Assembly: GCA_900551355.1 (NCBI GenBank)
Contig: URVR01000073.1
Span: 1 to 8,041, forward strand
Reading direction: 5' to 3'
From: an uncultured Eubacteriales bacterium
GTDB taxonomy: Bacteria > Bacillota > Clostridia > Oscillospirales > Oscillospiraceae
Length of the DNA: 8,041 bases
Shown: positions 1 to 5,517 of the stretch, piece by piece
Numbering within the stretch: position 1 is the first letter of the stretch
How the letters are laid out: each line of letters opens with the position of its first letter
Translations under genes and position numbers: made by a program
Notes under the pieces: generated by a model
Seen by the model: the letters and a program-made list of their open reading frames with translations, nothing else
Told to the model about the DNA's origin: nothing
Database searches by the model: none

Positions 1-48
1 TCTACACTTATGCGATCGTCGGCAGCGTCAGATGTGTATAAGAGACAG
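1..48 (+). other. Nextera P5-side sequencing adapter (not biological)
   Basis: Bases 1-7 match the end of the Illumina P5 oligo, 8-15 (TTATGCGA) sit exactly where the i5 index belongs, 16-29 match the Nextera read-1 overhang, and 30-48 are the 19-base Tn5 mosaic end AGATGTGTATAAGAGACAG. The order and lengths of all four parts are those of a Nextera library molecule. From memory the index matches Nextera XT S522. The genome sequence starts at 49; nothing in 1-48 should be annotated or used for homology. Confidence 0.98.
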
Positions 49-150
49 GAGGTAGGGGAGACAGGCCGCGCCACCGGCCCCCACCTCCACTTCGAGCTGC
101 ACCGCGGCAGCACCTACCTCAATCCCATCTACTATGTGCCGTTCCAGTGA
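49..150 (+). CDS. M23 (LytM-type) peptidase, C-terminal fragment
   Basis: Only the last 33 codons are present; the 5' part is lost at the library end. The reading frame carries VGETGRATGPHLHFEL, followed by a G..YLNP-like segment, and stops at 148-150. This is the C-terminal signature of the M23/LytM zinc peptidase fold; the HLH pair includes a zinc/catalytic histidine, so this end of the active site is intact. M23 enzymes usually act on cell-wall peptidoglycan outside the membrane. The next gene, overlapping by 17 bases, encodes an M50 membrane protease. The pair matches the SpoIVFA-SpoIVFB arrangement, in which a LytM-like SpoIVFA holds and regulates the pro-SigmaK protease SpoIVFB in the outer forespore membrane. 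Whether this protein is a SpoIVFA counterpart or a plain hydrolase cannot be decided from 33 residues. Confidence 0.88.
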   Translation, partial: EVGETGRATGPHLHFELHRGSTYLNPIYYVPFQ

Positions 151-763
151 TCTCACCGTCCGCGTCCGGCCCTCCGCGCTGCTGACGCCGGCGTTTTTTC
201 TGCTGCTCACCGACACCCCCGCGCTGCTGGCGGCGCTGCTGCTGGCCGCGTTCCTCCACGAGCTGGCCCACTACGCCGTGCTGCGCCTGCTCGGCGTCCA
301 TACCGCCTGCTTCACCCTCACCGGCCTGGGCGCCTCGCTGTACGTCCCGGAGCTGCACCGCCTGTCCTACGGTGCGGAGCTGCTCAGCGCCGCCGCCGGG
401 CCGCTGGTGAACCTGCTCCTGTGGGTGGTGCTGAGTCTTACCGGGCGGGACGAGCTGTCCCTGTTCGCCGGGGCCCAGATGGTGCTGGGCGTGCTGAACC
501 TGCTGCCCGTCCGTCCCATGGACGGCGGCCGCATCCTTTGGCTGCTCACCGCCTATCTGACGGAGCCGTACACCGCCGACCGTGTCGCCGCCGCCGTAGG
601 GCTGGCGGTGTCCTCGGCACTGTTTCTGCTGTGCCTCTGGCTGGTGCTGACCACCGGGAACGGCGTATTCTTGCTGCTGGGCGCCCTGTGGCTGGTGTAC
701 CGCAGTCTGCCAGCGGAACTTTTTTTGCCCCGCCGCCTTGCCAAAACACAGAAAAGCAGGTAA
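134..763 (+). CDS. M50 family site-2-type intramembrane metalloprotease (SpoIVFB-like)
   Basis: This 209-residue, very hydrophobic protein carries the zinc motif HELAH at residues 42-46 inside the first membrane region. AAGPLVN at 87-93 matches the AGPxxN element, and N122-LLP-VRP-M-DGG at 122-132 is the second M50 motif with the metal-binding Asp (D130). Further hydrophobic segments lie at about 84-102, 110-125 and 150-190, so it should be a polytopic membrane protease that cuts substrates within the bilayer. The length fits the catalytic core only; B. subtilis SpoIVFB is near 290 residues because of a C-terminal CBS domain that is absent here. I kept ATG 134 because the frame offers no better start, although no clear ribosome binding site precedes it; the 17-base overlap with the M23 gene suggests translational coupling. 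A role in pro-SigmaK processing is plausible from the pairing but unproven, and other site-2 protease roles remain possible. Confidence 0.9.
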   Translation: MCRSSDLTVRVRPSALLTPAFFLLLTDTPALLAALLLAAFLHELAHYAVLRLLGVHTACFTLTGLGASLYVPELHRLSYGAELLSAAAGPLVNLLLWVVLSLTGRDELSLFAGAQMVLGVLNLLPVRPMDGGRILWLLTAYLTEPYTADRVAAAVGLAVSSALFLLCLWLVLTTGNGVFLLLGALWLVYRSLPAELFLPRRLAKTQKSR

Positions 764-766
764 AAT
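738..766 (+). promoter_or_regulatory. SigA-type promoter candidate inside the end of the M50 gene
   Basis: TTGCCA (738-743) and TAAAAT (761-766) are separated by exactly 17 bases, and each matches the SigA consensus at 5 of 6 positions. The -10 box contains the M50 stop codon. Initiation would fall near 773, some 30 bases before the radical SAM start. It could let the two downstream genes be expressed apart from the protease pair. Prediction by eye only. Confidence 0.5.
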
Positions 767-789
767 AAACTGTTACTGAAATACACCGC

Positions 790-795
790 AAGGAG
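790..795 (+). promoter_or_regulatory. Ribosome binding site deciding the radical SAM start
   Basis: AAGGAG lies one base before ATG 797, too close for use, but 7 bases before the in-frame GTG at 803. The spacing argues for GTG 803 as the true start. Confidence 0.65.
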
Positions 796-802
796 AATGA
801 CT

Positions 803-2635
803 GTGGATAAACGATTAGAACGCATCCTGCCCCGCGTGCAGAAGCCCGCACGCTATGTGGGCGGCGAATATAACGCCGTGCTGAAGGACAAGGCACAGGT
901 GGATACCCGCATCGCTTTCTGCTTCCCGGACACCTACGAGATCGGTATGTCCAATCTGGGTATGCGCATCCTGTACGGCGTCATGAACGGGATGGACGGC
1001 GTCTGGTGTGAGCGTGTGTTTGCCCCGTGGGGCGACATGGAGGAGGAGATGCGCAAGGCGGATATGCCCCTTTTCGCGCTGGAATCCGGCGACCCCATCA
1101 CCGATTTTGACATCGTGGCCTTCTCCGTGGGCTACGAGATGGCGTTCCCCGCCATTCTGAATATGCTGGATCTGGCGGGCATCCCCCTCCACGCCGCGGA
1201 GCGCACCGGTCTTTCGCCGCTGGTCATCGCCGGCGGCACCGCCATGTATAATGCCGAGCCGCTGGCCGACTTCATCGACCTCGTCAGCCTCGGCGAGGGG
1301 GAGGACGTCACCGTGGAGCTGGTGGAGCTGTACCGCACCGCCCGGCGGGAGGGGTGGAGCAAGCAGCAGCTGCTTCGCGCCGCCGCCCGGCTGGACGGCA
1401 TCTACGTCCCCAGTCTGTACGATGTGACGTACCACGACGACGGCACCGTGGCTGCCATCACCCCGCTGGACGGCGCCCCGGCCCGCGTGACCAAGCGCAT
1501 CGTCCACGATATGGACAAGTCCTATTTCCCCGTAAAGACCATCGTTCCCAGCACGGAGATCGTGCAGGATCGGGTGACGCTGGAGCTGTTCCGGGGCTGT
1601 ATCCGGGGCTGCCGGTTCTGTCAGGCGGGCTATGTCTACCGCCCGGTGCGCAACCGCAGCCGTGACCTGTGCGCCGATTACTGCGTCCGCTCCTGCGACG
1701 ATACCGGCTATCAGGAGGTGACGCTGTCCAGTCTGTCCACCAGCGATTACCCGCCGCTGACCGGCCTGTGCGATGAGCTGGAGCCGTTCTGCGACCAGCG
1801 CCATGTCAGCCTGTCCCTGCCGTCCCTGCGGGCGGACAACTTCTCCATGGAGCTGATGCAGCGTCTGGCCAAGGGCCGCAAGACCGGCCTGACCTTCGCG
1901 CCGGAGGCCGGCACCCAGCGGCTGCGGGACGTCATCAACAAGAATGTGACGCTGGACGACCTGCTGCAAAGCTGCCGCACCGCCTTTGCCGGCGGATACA
2001 GCGCCGTGAAGCTGTACTTCATGCTGGGTCTGCCTACGGAGACGGACGAGGACGTGCTGGGCATCGCCGACGTGGCCGCCCGGGTCATGCACGCATGGCG
2101 GGAGAGCGCCCAGAACAAGCAGCGGGGCGTCCGTATCACCGTATCCACCAGCTGGTTCGTCCCCAAGCCCCACACCGCCTTCCAGTGGGAGCCCCAGATC
2201 TCCAAGGAGGAGTACGAGCGCCGTGTGGCGCTGCTGCGGGAGGCCATCAAGACGAAGACCGTCACCTATAACTGGCACGACTCCGACACCAGCTTTCTGG
2301 AGGCGGTGCTGGCGCGCGGCGACCGCCGCATGGGAAAGGTGCTGGAAACAGCGTGGCGTAAAGGCGCAAAGCTTGACGCATGGGAGGAGTATTTCTCCCT
2401 GAACCGTTGGCTGGAGGCCTTTGACGAGTGCGGCCTCGACCCCCATTTCTACGCCAACCGCACCCGCGCGGAGGACGAGCTGATGCCGTGGAGCATGATC
2501 TCCTCCGGCGTCACGGAGCAGTACCTGCTGCGGGAGCGCCATCGGGCGTATGAGTCCGTGACCACGCCGGACTGCCGCACCCACTGCAACGGCTGCGGCG
2601 CCAATCTGCTGGTAGGAGGGAAATGCGATGTCTAA
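803..2635 (+). CDS. TIGR03960-family B12-binding-like radical SAM protein
   Basis: With GTG 803 the protein has 610 residues, close to what I recall for TIGR03960. The N-terminal half looks like a Rossmann-type B12-binding domain: FPDTYEIGMSNLG near residues 40-52, VIAGG at 141 and GEGED at 164. I see no DxHxxG cobalt-ligand motif, so cobalamin binding is uncertain. The radical SAM core starts with RGCIRGCRFCQAG; C266, C270 and C273 form the CX3CX2C site for the [4Fe-4S] cluster that cleaves S-adenosylmethionine. The following YRPVRNRS and the FAPEAGTQRLR segment are further radical-SAM-type landmarks. The extreme C-terminus holds a second CX3CX2C (C591, C595, C598) plus C608, which may bind another metal cluster. 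The reaction is not known to me for this family. The TIGR03936 partner overlaps its end by 8 bases. Expression may come from the upstream operon or the 738-766 promoter. An alternative start is ATG 797, two codons upstream. Confidence 0.93.
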   Translation: MDKRLERILPRVQKPARYVGGEYNAVLKDKAQVDTRIAFCFPDTYEIGMSNLGMRILYGVMNGMDGVWCERVFAPWGDMEEEMRKADMPLFALESGDPITDFDIVAFSVGYEMAFPAILNMLDLAGIPLHAAERTGLSPLVIAGGTAMYNAEPLADFIDLVSLGEGEDVTVELVELYRTARREGWSKQQLLRAAARLDGIYVPSLYDVTYHDDGTVAAITPLDGAPARVTKRIVHDMDKSYFPVKTIVPSTEIVQDRVTLELFRGCIRGCRFCQAGYVYRPVRNRSRDLCADYCVRSCDDTGYQEVTLSSLSTSDYPPLTGLCDELEPFCDQRHVSLSLPSLRADNFSMELMQRLAKGRKTGLTFAPEAGTQRLRDVINKNVTLDDLLQSCRTAFAGGYSAVKLYFMLGLPTETDEDVLGIADVAARVMHAWRESAQNKQRGVRITVSTSWFVPKPHTAFQWEPQISKEEYERRVALLREAIKTKTVTYNWHDSDTSFLEAVLARGDRRMGKVLETAWRKGAKLDAWEEYFSLNRWLEAFDECGLDPHFYANRTRAEDELMPWSMISSGVTEQYLLRERHRAYESVTTPDCRTHCNGCGANLLVGGKCDV

Positions 2636-3290
2636 GCTGCGGCTGCTGTTTATCAAGGAGGCGCAGGCCTCCTATATCTCCCATCTGGACCTGCTGCGCA
2701 CGTTCCAGCGCGCCTTCCCCCGGACGGAGCTGGACATCAGGCACTCCCAGGGCTACCATCCCCATCCCATCATCTCCATCGTCCTGCCCCTGCCGGTGGG
2801 ACAGTCCAGCGACTGCGAGCTGCTGGATTTCGAGGTGACGCAGGATACCGATGGCCGCGGCATCGCGGAGAAGCTGAATACCGGTATGCCCAGCGGCCTG
2901 CGGGTGCTGGACTGCTATCCCGCCGTCCGGCCTGTCCGGGAGCTGACGTACCTCCGGGCGGATGTGACGCTGGAATATGACAACGGCGTGCCGGAAAACG
3001 CCGCCGCCCGCCTGACGGAGCTGCTGGGGCGTCAGGAGCTGATCATCCAGAAGCGCACCAAGCGCAAGGAGCTGGCGGACGTAGATATCGCACCGATGAT
3101 AAAGGACTTTTCCTTTACAGAGACGGAGGGGGCCGTTACCGGTACGGTGACGGTGTTGGCCCAGAATCCCGGCTTGAATCCGCAGCTGCTGGAAAAGGCG
3201 GTGGCGCGGTACCTGCCTGACCTGACGCCGGACTTCCTGCGGGTGCGCCGCCGCGCCGTGCTGGACGCGGAGGGCCGCGACTTCCGCTGA
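2628..3290 (+). CDS. TIGR03936-family radical SAM-associated protein (DUF2344)
   Basis: This 220-residue protein fits the length of TIGR03936/DUF2344. Recognisable family features are SYISHLDLLRTFQRAF near residues 15-30, SQGYHPHPIISI near 40-51, LPLPVGQSSDCELLDFEV after it, and KRTKRKELADVDI near 144-156. No catalytic motif, signal peptide or membrane segment is visible. The start is ATG 2628, with AGGAGG at 2614-2619 eight bases upstream, inside the end of the radical SAM gene; the two reading frames overlap by 8 bases, which implies coupled translation. The family is known for sitting directly after, or fused to, the TIGR03960 radical SAM protein, so the two probably act together, but the function is unknown. 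In many Clostridia the next genes are an RNase E/G gene and rplU; here an independent rplS unit follows instead. Confidence 0.92.
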   Translation: MSKLRLLFIKEAQASYISHLDLLRTFQRAFPRTELDIRHSQGYHPHPIISIVLPLPVGQSSDCELLDFEVTQDTDGRGIAEKLNTGMPSGLRVLDCYPAVRPVRELTYLRADVTLEYDNGVPENAAARLTELLGRQELIIQKRTKRKELADVDIAPMIKDFSFTETEGAVTGTVTVLAQNPGLNPQLLEKAVARYLPDLTPDFLRVRRRAVLDAEGRDFR

Positions 3291-3351
3291 CCGGCTTTAT
3301 GCTGCTCCGGAGGAATATCACAAAAACGCCGCGAAAAATGTAAATTTCCCC

Positions 3352-3380
3352 TTGCTTTTTCCGGATTTCTGTGCTATTCT
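3352..3380 (+). promoter_or_regulatory. SigA promoter of rplS
   Basis: TTGCTT (3352-3357), a 17-base spacer and TATTCT (3375-3380), with TG at 3372-3373 giving an extended -10. Transcription would begin at about 3386-3387, leaving a leader of roughly 97 bases before the rplS start. The surrounding DNA is AT-rich compared with the flanking genes. I see no clear terminator between the TIGR03936 stop (3290) and this promoter, so read-through from upstream is possible. Confidence 0.75.
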
Positions 3381-3396
3381 ATCATGGCGTAAAAAG

Positions 3397-3436
3397 GGCG
3401 GTCCTCTGTCGCCGGTGCTCCGAGGAAGCGAGCGCC
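3397..3436 (+). ncRNA. Structured 5' leader of rplS, candidate L19 autoregulatory element
   Basis: Two directly abutting hairpins can form. The first pairs GGCG (3397-3400) with CGCC (3410-3413) around a 9-base loop. The second pairs GGTGCTC (3414-3420) with GAGCGCC (3430-3436; one G-U pair) around another 9-base loop. UCCUC in loop 1 (3402-3406) is perfectly complementary to GAGGA in loop 2 (3422-3426), so the loops could kiss or form an alternative long-range helix. A competing stem, GCCGC (3434-3438) with GCGGC (3446-3450), overlaps hairpin 2. Rfam lists an L19 leader family in Firmicutes, which makes autoregulation by L19 a reasonable idea, but I cannot confirm that this sequence fits that model. 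Confidence 0.5.
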
Positions 3437-3468
3437 GCATACATGGCGGCATGAACACCTATATTATC

Positions 3469-3474
3469 AGGAGG
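3469..3474 (+). promoter_or_regulatory. Ribosome binding site of rplS
   Basis: A perfect AGGAGG lies 9 bases before ATG 3484. It fixes the rplS start and excludes the upstream in-frame starts at 3352 (inside the promoter) and 3451 (before the site). Confidence 0.9.
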
Positions 3475-3483
3475 AAAGAATCC

Positions 3484-3822
3484 ATGGATCTCATCAAGGC
3501 TCTGAACGAGAAGCAGCTGAAGGAAGTGCCCCAGGTGCTGGTGGGCGATACCGTCCGCGTGCATGTGAAGGTCAAGGAAGGCGCCCGCGAGCGTATCCAG
3601 GTCTTCGAGGGCACTGTCATCGCCAAGAAGCACGGCGGTATCGAGGAGACCATCACCGTCCGCCGCCTGTCCTACGGCGTCGGCGTGGAGAAGGTGTTCC
3701 CCGTCCACTCTCCTTCCATCGAGAAGATCGAGACGGTGCGTCACGGCTATGTCCGCCGCGCCAAGCTGTACTACCTGCGTGACCGCGTCGGTAAGGCAGC
3801 CAAGATCCGCGAGAAGCTGTAA
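3484..3822 (+). CDS. rplS: 50S ribosomal protein L19
   Basis: The 112-residue product starts MDLIKALNEKQLKEVPQ and shows L19 features throughout: GDTVRVHVKVKEG near residues 22-34, ERIQVFEGTVIAKK, then TVRRLSYGVGVEKVFP and HSPSIEKIE, and a basic C-terminal end with RRAKLYYLRDRVGKAAKI. L19 lies at the interface of the 30S and 50S ribosomal subunits. The usual family length is about 115 residues, so it is complete. Codon use (many CGT, GGT and AAG codons) looks more like a highly expressed gene than its neighbours. It is monocistronic: own promoter at 3352-3380, a structured leader, and a strong terminator at 3841-3868. Its position just before ylqF and rnhB matches the Firmicute order. Confidence 0.98.
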   Translation: MDLIKALNEKQLKEVPQVLVGDTVRVHVKVKEGARERIQVFEGTVIAKKHGGIEETITVRRLSYGVGVEKVFPVHSPSIEKIETVRHGYVRRAKLYYLRDRVGKAAKIREKL

Positions 3823-3840
3823 GCGATCAACGAGATCAGA

Positions 3841-3868
3841 AAAGCGCCCACATCCGTGGGCGCTTTTT
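3841..3868 (+). terminator. Rho-independent terminator of rplS
   Basis: A perfect 11-bp stem pairs 3841-3851 with 3856-3866 around the loop ATCC, and a T run follows at 3864-3868. It begins 18 bases after the rplS stop and separates rplS from the ylqF operon. Confidence 0.95.
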
Positions 3869-3884
3869 GCCGTCTTTTTCCCCT

Positions 3885-3913
3885 TTGCAACAGGGGGGAA
3901 AATATGTTATACT
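3885..3913 (+). promoter_or_regulatory. SigA promoter of the rbgA-rnhB-yraN operon
   Basis: TTGCAA (3885-3890), a 17-base spacer and TATACT (3908-3913), with TG at 3905-3906 as an extended -10. The spacer contains a run of six G. Transcription would begin near 3920, leaving a leader of about 99 bases that carries the repeats listed next. It starts 16 bases after the rplS terminator. Confidence 0.8.
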
Positions 3914-3921
3914 GCTGCAAA

Positions 3922-3991
3922 ATGCATCATGAACGGAAAAACCGGAAATAGATGCTTCATCATGTATGCATGATGCATACATGATGAACGG
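3922..3991 (+). repeat. Three-segment direct/inverted repeat in the rbgA leader
   Basis: Segments 2 (3956-3970) and 3 (3974-3988) form a perfect 15-bp inverted repeat around TGA. Segment 1 (3922-3936) is a direct repeat of 3977-3991 with 13 of 15 identical bases, both ending ATGAACGG. Segment 1 can also pair with segment 2: 3922-3933 against 3956-3967 gives 11 of 12 pairs, including one G-U. Pairings 1:2 and 2:3 exclude each other, as in attenuator-like leaders, though no T run follows and the element is AT-rich within GC-rich surroundings. It could instead be a protein-binding operator on DNA. Function unknown. Confidence 0.7.
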
Positions 3992-4002
3992 TAAATTTTA
4001 CC
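3990..4002 (+). repeat. Short inverted repeat next to the rbgA ribosome binding site
   Basis: GGTAAATTTTACC has 6-bp arms around a single central T and ends three bases before AGGAGG. The symmetry and odd length suggest an operator half-site pair rather than a hairpin, since a one-base loop cannot close. Confidence 0.45.
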
Positions 4003-4004
4003 AG

Positions 4005-4010
4005 AGGAGG
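4005..4010 (+). promoter_or_regulatory. Ribosome binding site deciding the rbgA start
   Basis: AGGAGG overlaps the first in-frame GTG (4010), which therefore cannot be used, and lies 8 bases before the next in-frame GTG at 4019. Confidence 0.8.
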
Positions 4011-4018
4011 TGTGCGCC

Positions 4019-4888
4019 GTGCAGATCGAAGGGCTCAGCTGGTTTCCCGGCCACATGACAAAAACCAAGCGGATGATCGCCGCCGAGATCGGCCACATGG
4101 ACGCGGTCTGCGAGATCGTGGACGCCCGCATCCCCCAGTCCAGCCGCAACCCGGATGTGGACGAGCTGACGGCGGGCAAGCCCCGGATGATCGTGCTGAA
4201 CCGGGTGGATCAGGCGGATCCCGCCGAGACGAAGAAGTGGGCGGCGGCCTTCCGGGCGCAGGGCTATGCGGTGCTGGAGGCCAATGCCAAGGGCGGCGTG
4301 GGCACGGAGCACTTTGCCGCCGCCGTCCGGGAGCTGCTGCGGGAAAAGCTGGCGGCCTACGCCGAAAAGGGGCAGGTGGGCCGCACCGTCCGCGTGATGG
4401 TGCTGGGCATCCCCAACGTGGGAAAATCCACGTTCATCAACAAGGTGGCCAAGCGAAAGACCGCCAGAGCCGAGGATCGTCCCGGTGTCACCCGCTCCAA
4501 GCAGTGGGTGCCGGTGGATGCCACGCTGGAGCTGCTGGACACCCCCGGCATCCTTTGGCCTAAGTTCGACGACACCGAGGTTGGCAAGCGATTGGCCTTT
4601 ACAGGCGCCATCAAGGACGATGTGCTGGACATCGAGGAGCTGGCCTGCTATCTGATGGACTATCTTGCCCTGCACTACGCCGATGTGCTGCGGGAGCGGT
4701 ACAAGATCGACGTGGAGGAGGGGGACAGCGGCTACGACCTGCTGGAAAAGGCGGGACGGAAGCGGGGCTTCCTCATGCGGGGGGCGCAGGTGGACACCGA
4801 GCGCATGGCCCGCATTCTGCTGGATGAGTTCCGGGGCGGCAAGCTGGGCCGCTTCACGCTGGAGACGGTGGAGGCGTGCGGCAGATGA
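4019..4888 (+). CDS. rbgA: Ribosome biogenesis GTPase RbgA (YlqF)
   Basis: The 289-residue product (GTG start) is a circularly permuted GTPase with its motifs in the order G4-G5-G1-G2-G3. G4 is NRVD at 61-64, G1 is GIPNVGKST at 130-138, the G2 threonine lies in the RPGVTRS segment that follows, and G3 is DTPG at 174-177. The N-terminal WFPGHM (8-13) and VDARIPQSSRNP (34-45) are YlqF/RbgA hallmarks, and the C-terminal domain contains the KRGFLMRG-like segment of the family. In B. subtilis this cytoplasmic enzyme (282 residues) acts late in 50S subunit assembly. Following rplS and preceding rnhB is the same order as in B. subtilis. It is the first gene of an operon driven from 3885-3913, with an unusual leader. 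The stop overlaps the rnhB start as ATGA. Confidence 0.97.
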   Translation: MQIEGLSWFPGHMTKTKRMIAAEIGHMDAVCEIVDARIPQSSRNPDVDELTAGKPRMIVLNRVDQADPAETKKWAAAFRAQGYAVLEANAKGGVGTEHFAAAVRELLREKLAAYAEKGQVGRTVRVMVLGIPNVGKSTFINKVAKRKTARAEDRPGVTRSKQWVPVDATLELLDTPGILWPKFDDTEVGKRLAFTGAIKDDVLDIEELACYLMDYLALHYADVLRERYKIDVEEGDSGYDLLEKAGRKRGFLMRGAQVDTERMARILLDEFRGGKLGRFTLETVEACGR

Positions 4889-5517
4889 GAGAGACGGCGG
4901 ACCTGTGGGTATATGAGCGGGAGGCCCGGGCCCAGGGATACGCGGCGGTGTGCGGCGTGGACGAGGCCGGCGCCGGGCCGCTGATGGGGCCGGTATACGC
5001 GGCGGCGGTGATCCTGCCGGAGGACTGCGGCCTGCCGGAGCTGAACGACTCCAAAAAGCTGACGGAGAAAAAGCGGGAGAAGCTGTTTCCCCTCATCAAA
5101 GAGCGGGCTATCGCCTGGTTCGTTGCACGGGTGGAGGCGTCGGAGATCGACGCCACCGACATCCTCAGCGCCCGGATGAAGGTCATGCAGCTGGCCATGG
5201 ACGGCCTTGCCGTGACGCCGGAGCTGGCGCTCATCGACGGCAACCGGGACAAGGGCCGCAGCGCCGCCATCACCACGGCGCACCGCTGCATCGTGGGCGG
5301 CGACGGCAAGTCCGCGTCCATCGCGGCGGCATCGGTGCTGGCCAAGGTCAGCCGTGACCGCTATGTGACGGAGGTGCTGGACAAGGCATACCCCCAGTAC
5401 CAGTTCGCCCGGCACAAGGGCTACGGCACCAAGCTGCACTATGAGATGCTGGACAAGTACGGCCCCTGCCCGGAGCATCGGCGGAGCTTCCTGAAAAAGT
5501 GGGAGGCAAAGCGATGA
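4885..5517 (+). CDS. rnhB: Ribonuclease HII
   Basis: The 210-residue enzyme cuts RNA in RNA-DNA hybrids, including single ribonucleotides embedded in DNA. Acidic active-site residues are visible as D26 and E27 (VDEAG), D118 (LIDGN) and D158 (SRD). The KSASIAAASVLAKVSRDRY block is typical, and Y180 in HKGYGTK corresponds to the tyrosine that senses the ribonucleotide 2'-OH. The C-terminal PEHRRSF is also typical. One residue is odd: the GRG motif after DEA reads G29-A30-G31, so the usual arginine is an alanine. ATG 4885 was chosen because GGAGG (4870-4874) lies 10 bases upstream; the in-frame GTG at 4876 would be one base from it. The start overlaps the rbgA stop by 4 bases, and the stop overlaps the yraN start by 4 bases. 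Confidence 0.96.
   Translation: MRETADLWVYEREARAQGYAAVCGVDEAGAGPLMGPVYAAAVILPEDCGLPELNDSKKLTEKKREKLFPLIKERAIAWFVARVEASEIDATDILSARMKVMQLAMDGLAVTPELALIDGNRDKGRSAAITTAHRCIVGGDGKSASIAAASVLAKVSRDRYVTEVLDKAYPQYQFARHKGYGTKLHYEMLDKYGPCPEHRRSFLKKWEAKR

Noticed and set aside
815..2656. 613-codon open frame on the minus strand opposite the radical SAM gene
   Set aside because: It mirrors the radical SAM gene, is dominated by G, H, Q, A and V with no recognisable domain, and lacks a ribosome binding site; such frames are common opposite GC-rich genes.
3295..3312. CCGG...CCGG and CTCCGGAG palindromes after TIGR03936 as a terminator
   Set aside because: Stems are only 4 bp and no T run follows.
3309..3350. 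GGAGG followed by an AT-rich stretch, possible small gene after TIGR03936
   Set aside because: No start codon at useful spacing; the only ATG (3338) is followed at once by TAA.
3352..3483. Possible N-terminal extension of L19
   Set aside because: The extension runs through the promoter and structured leader; AGGAGG is placed for ATG 3484, where L19 homology begins.
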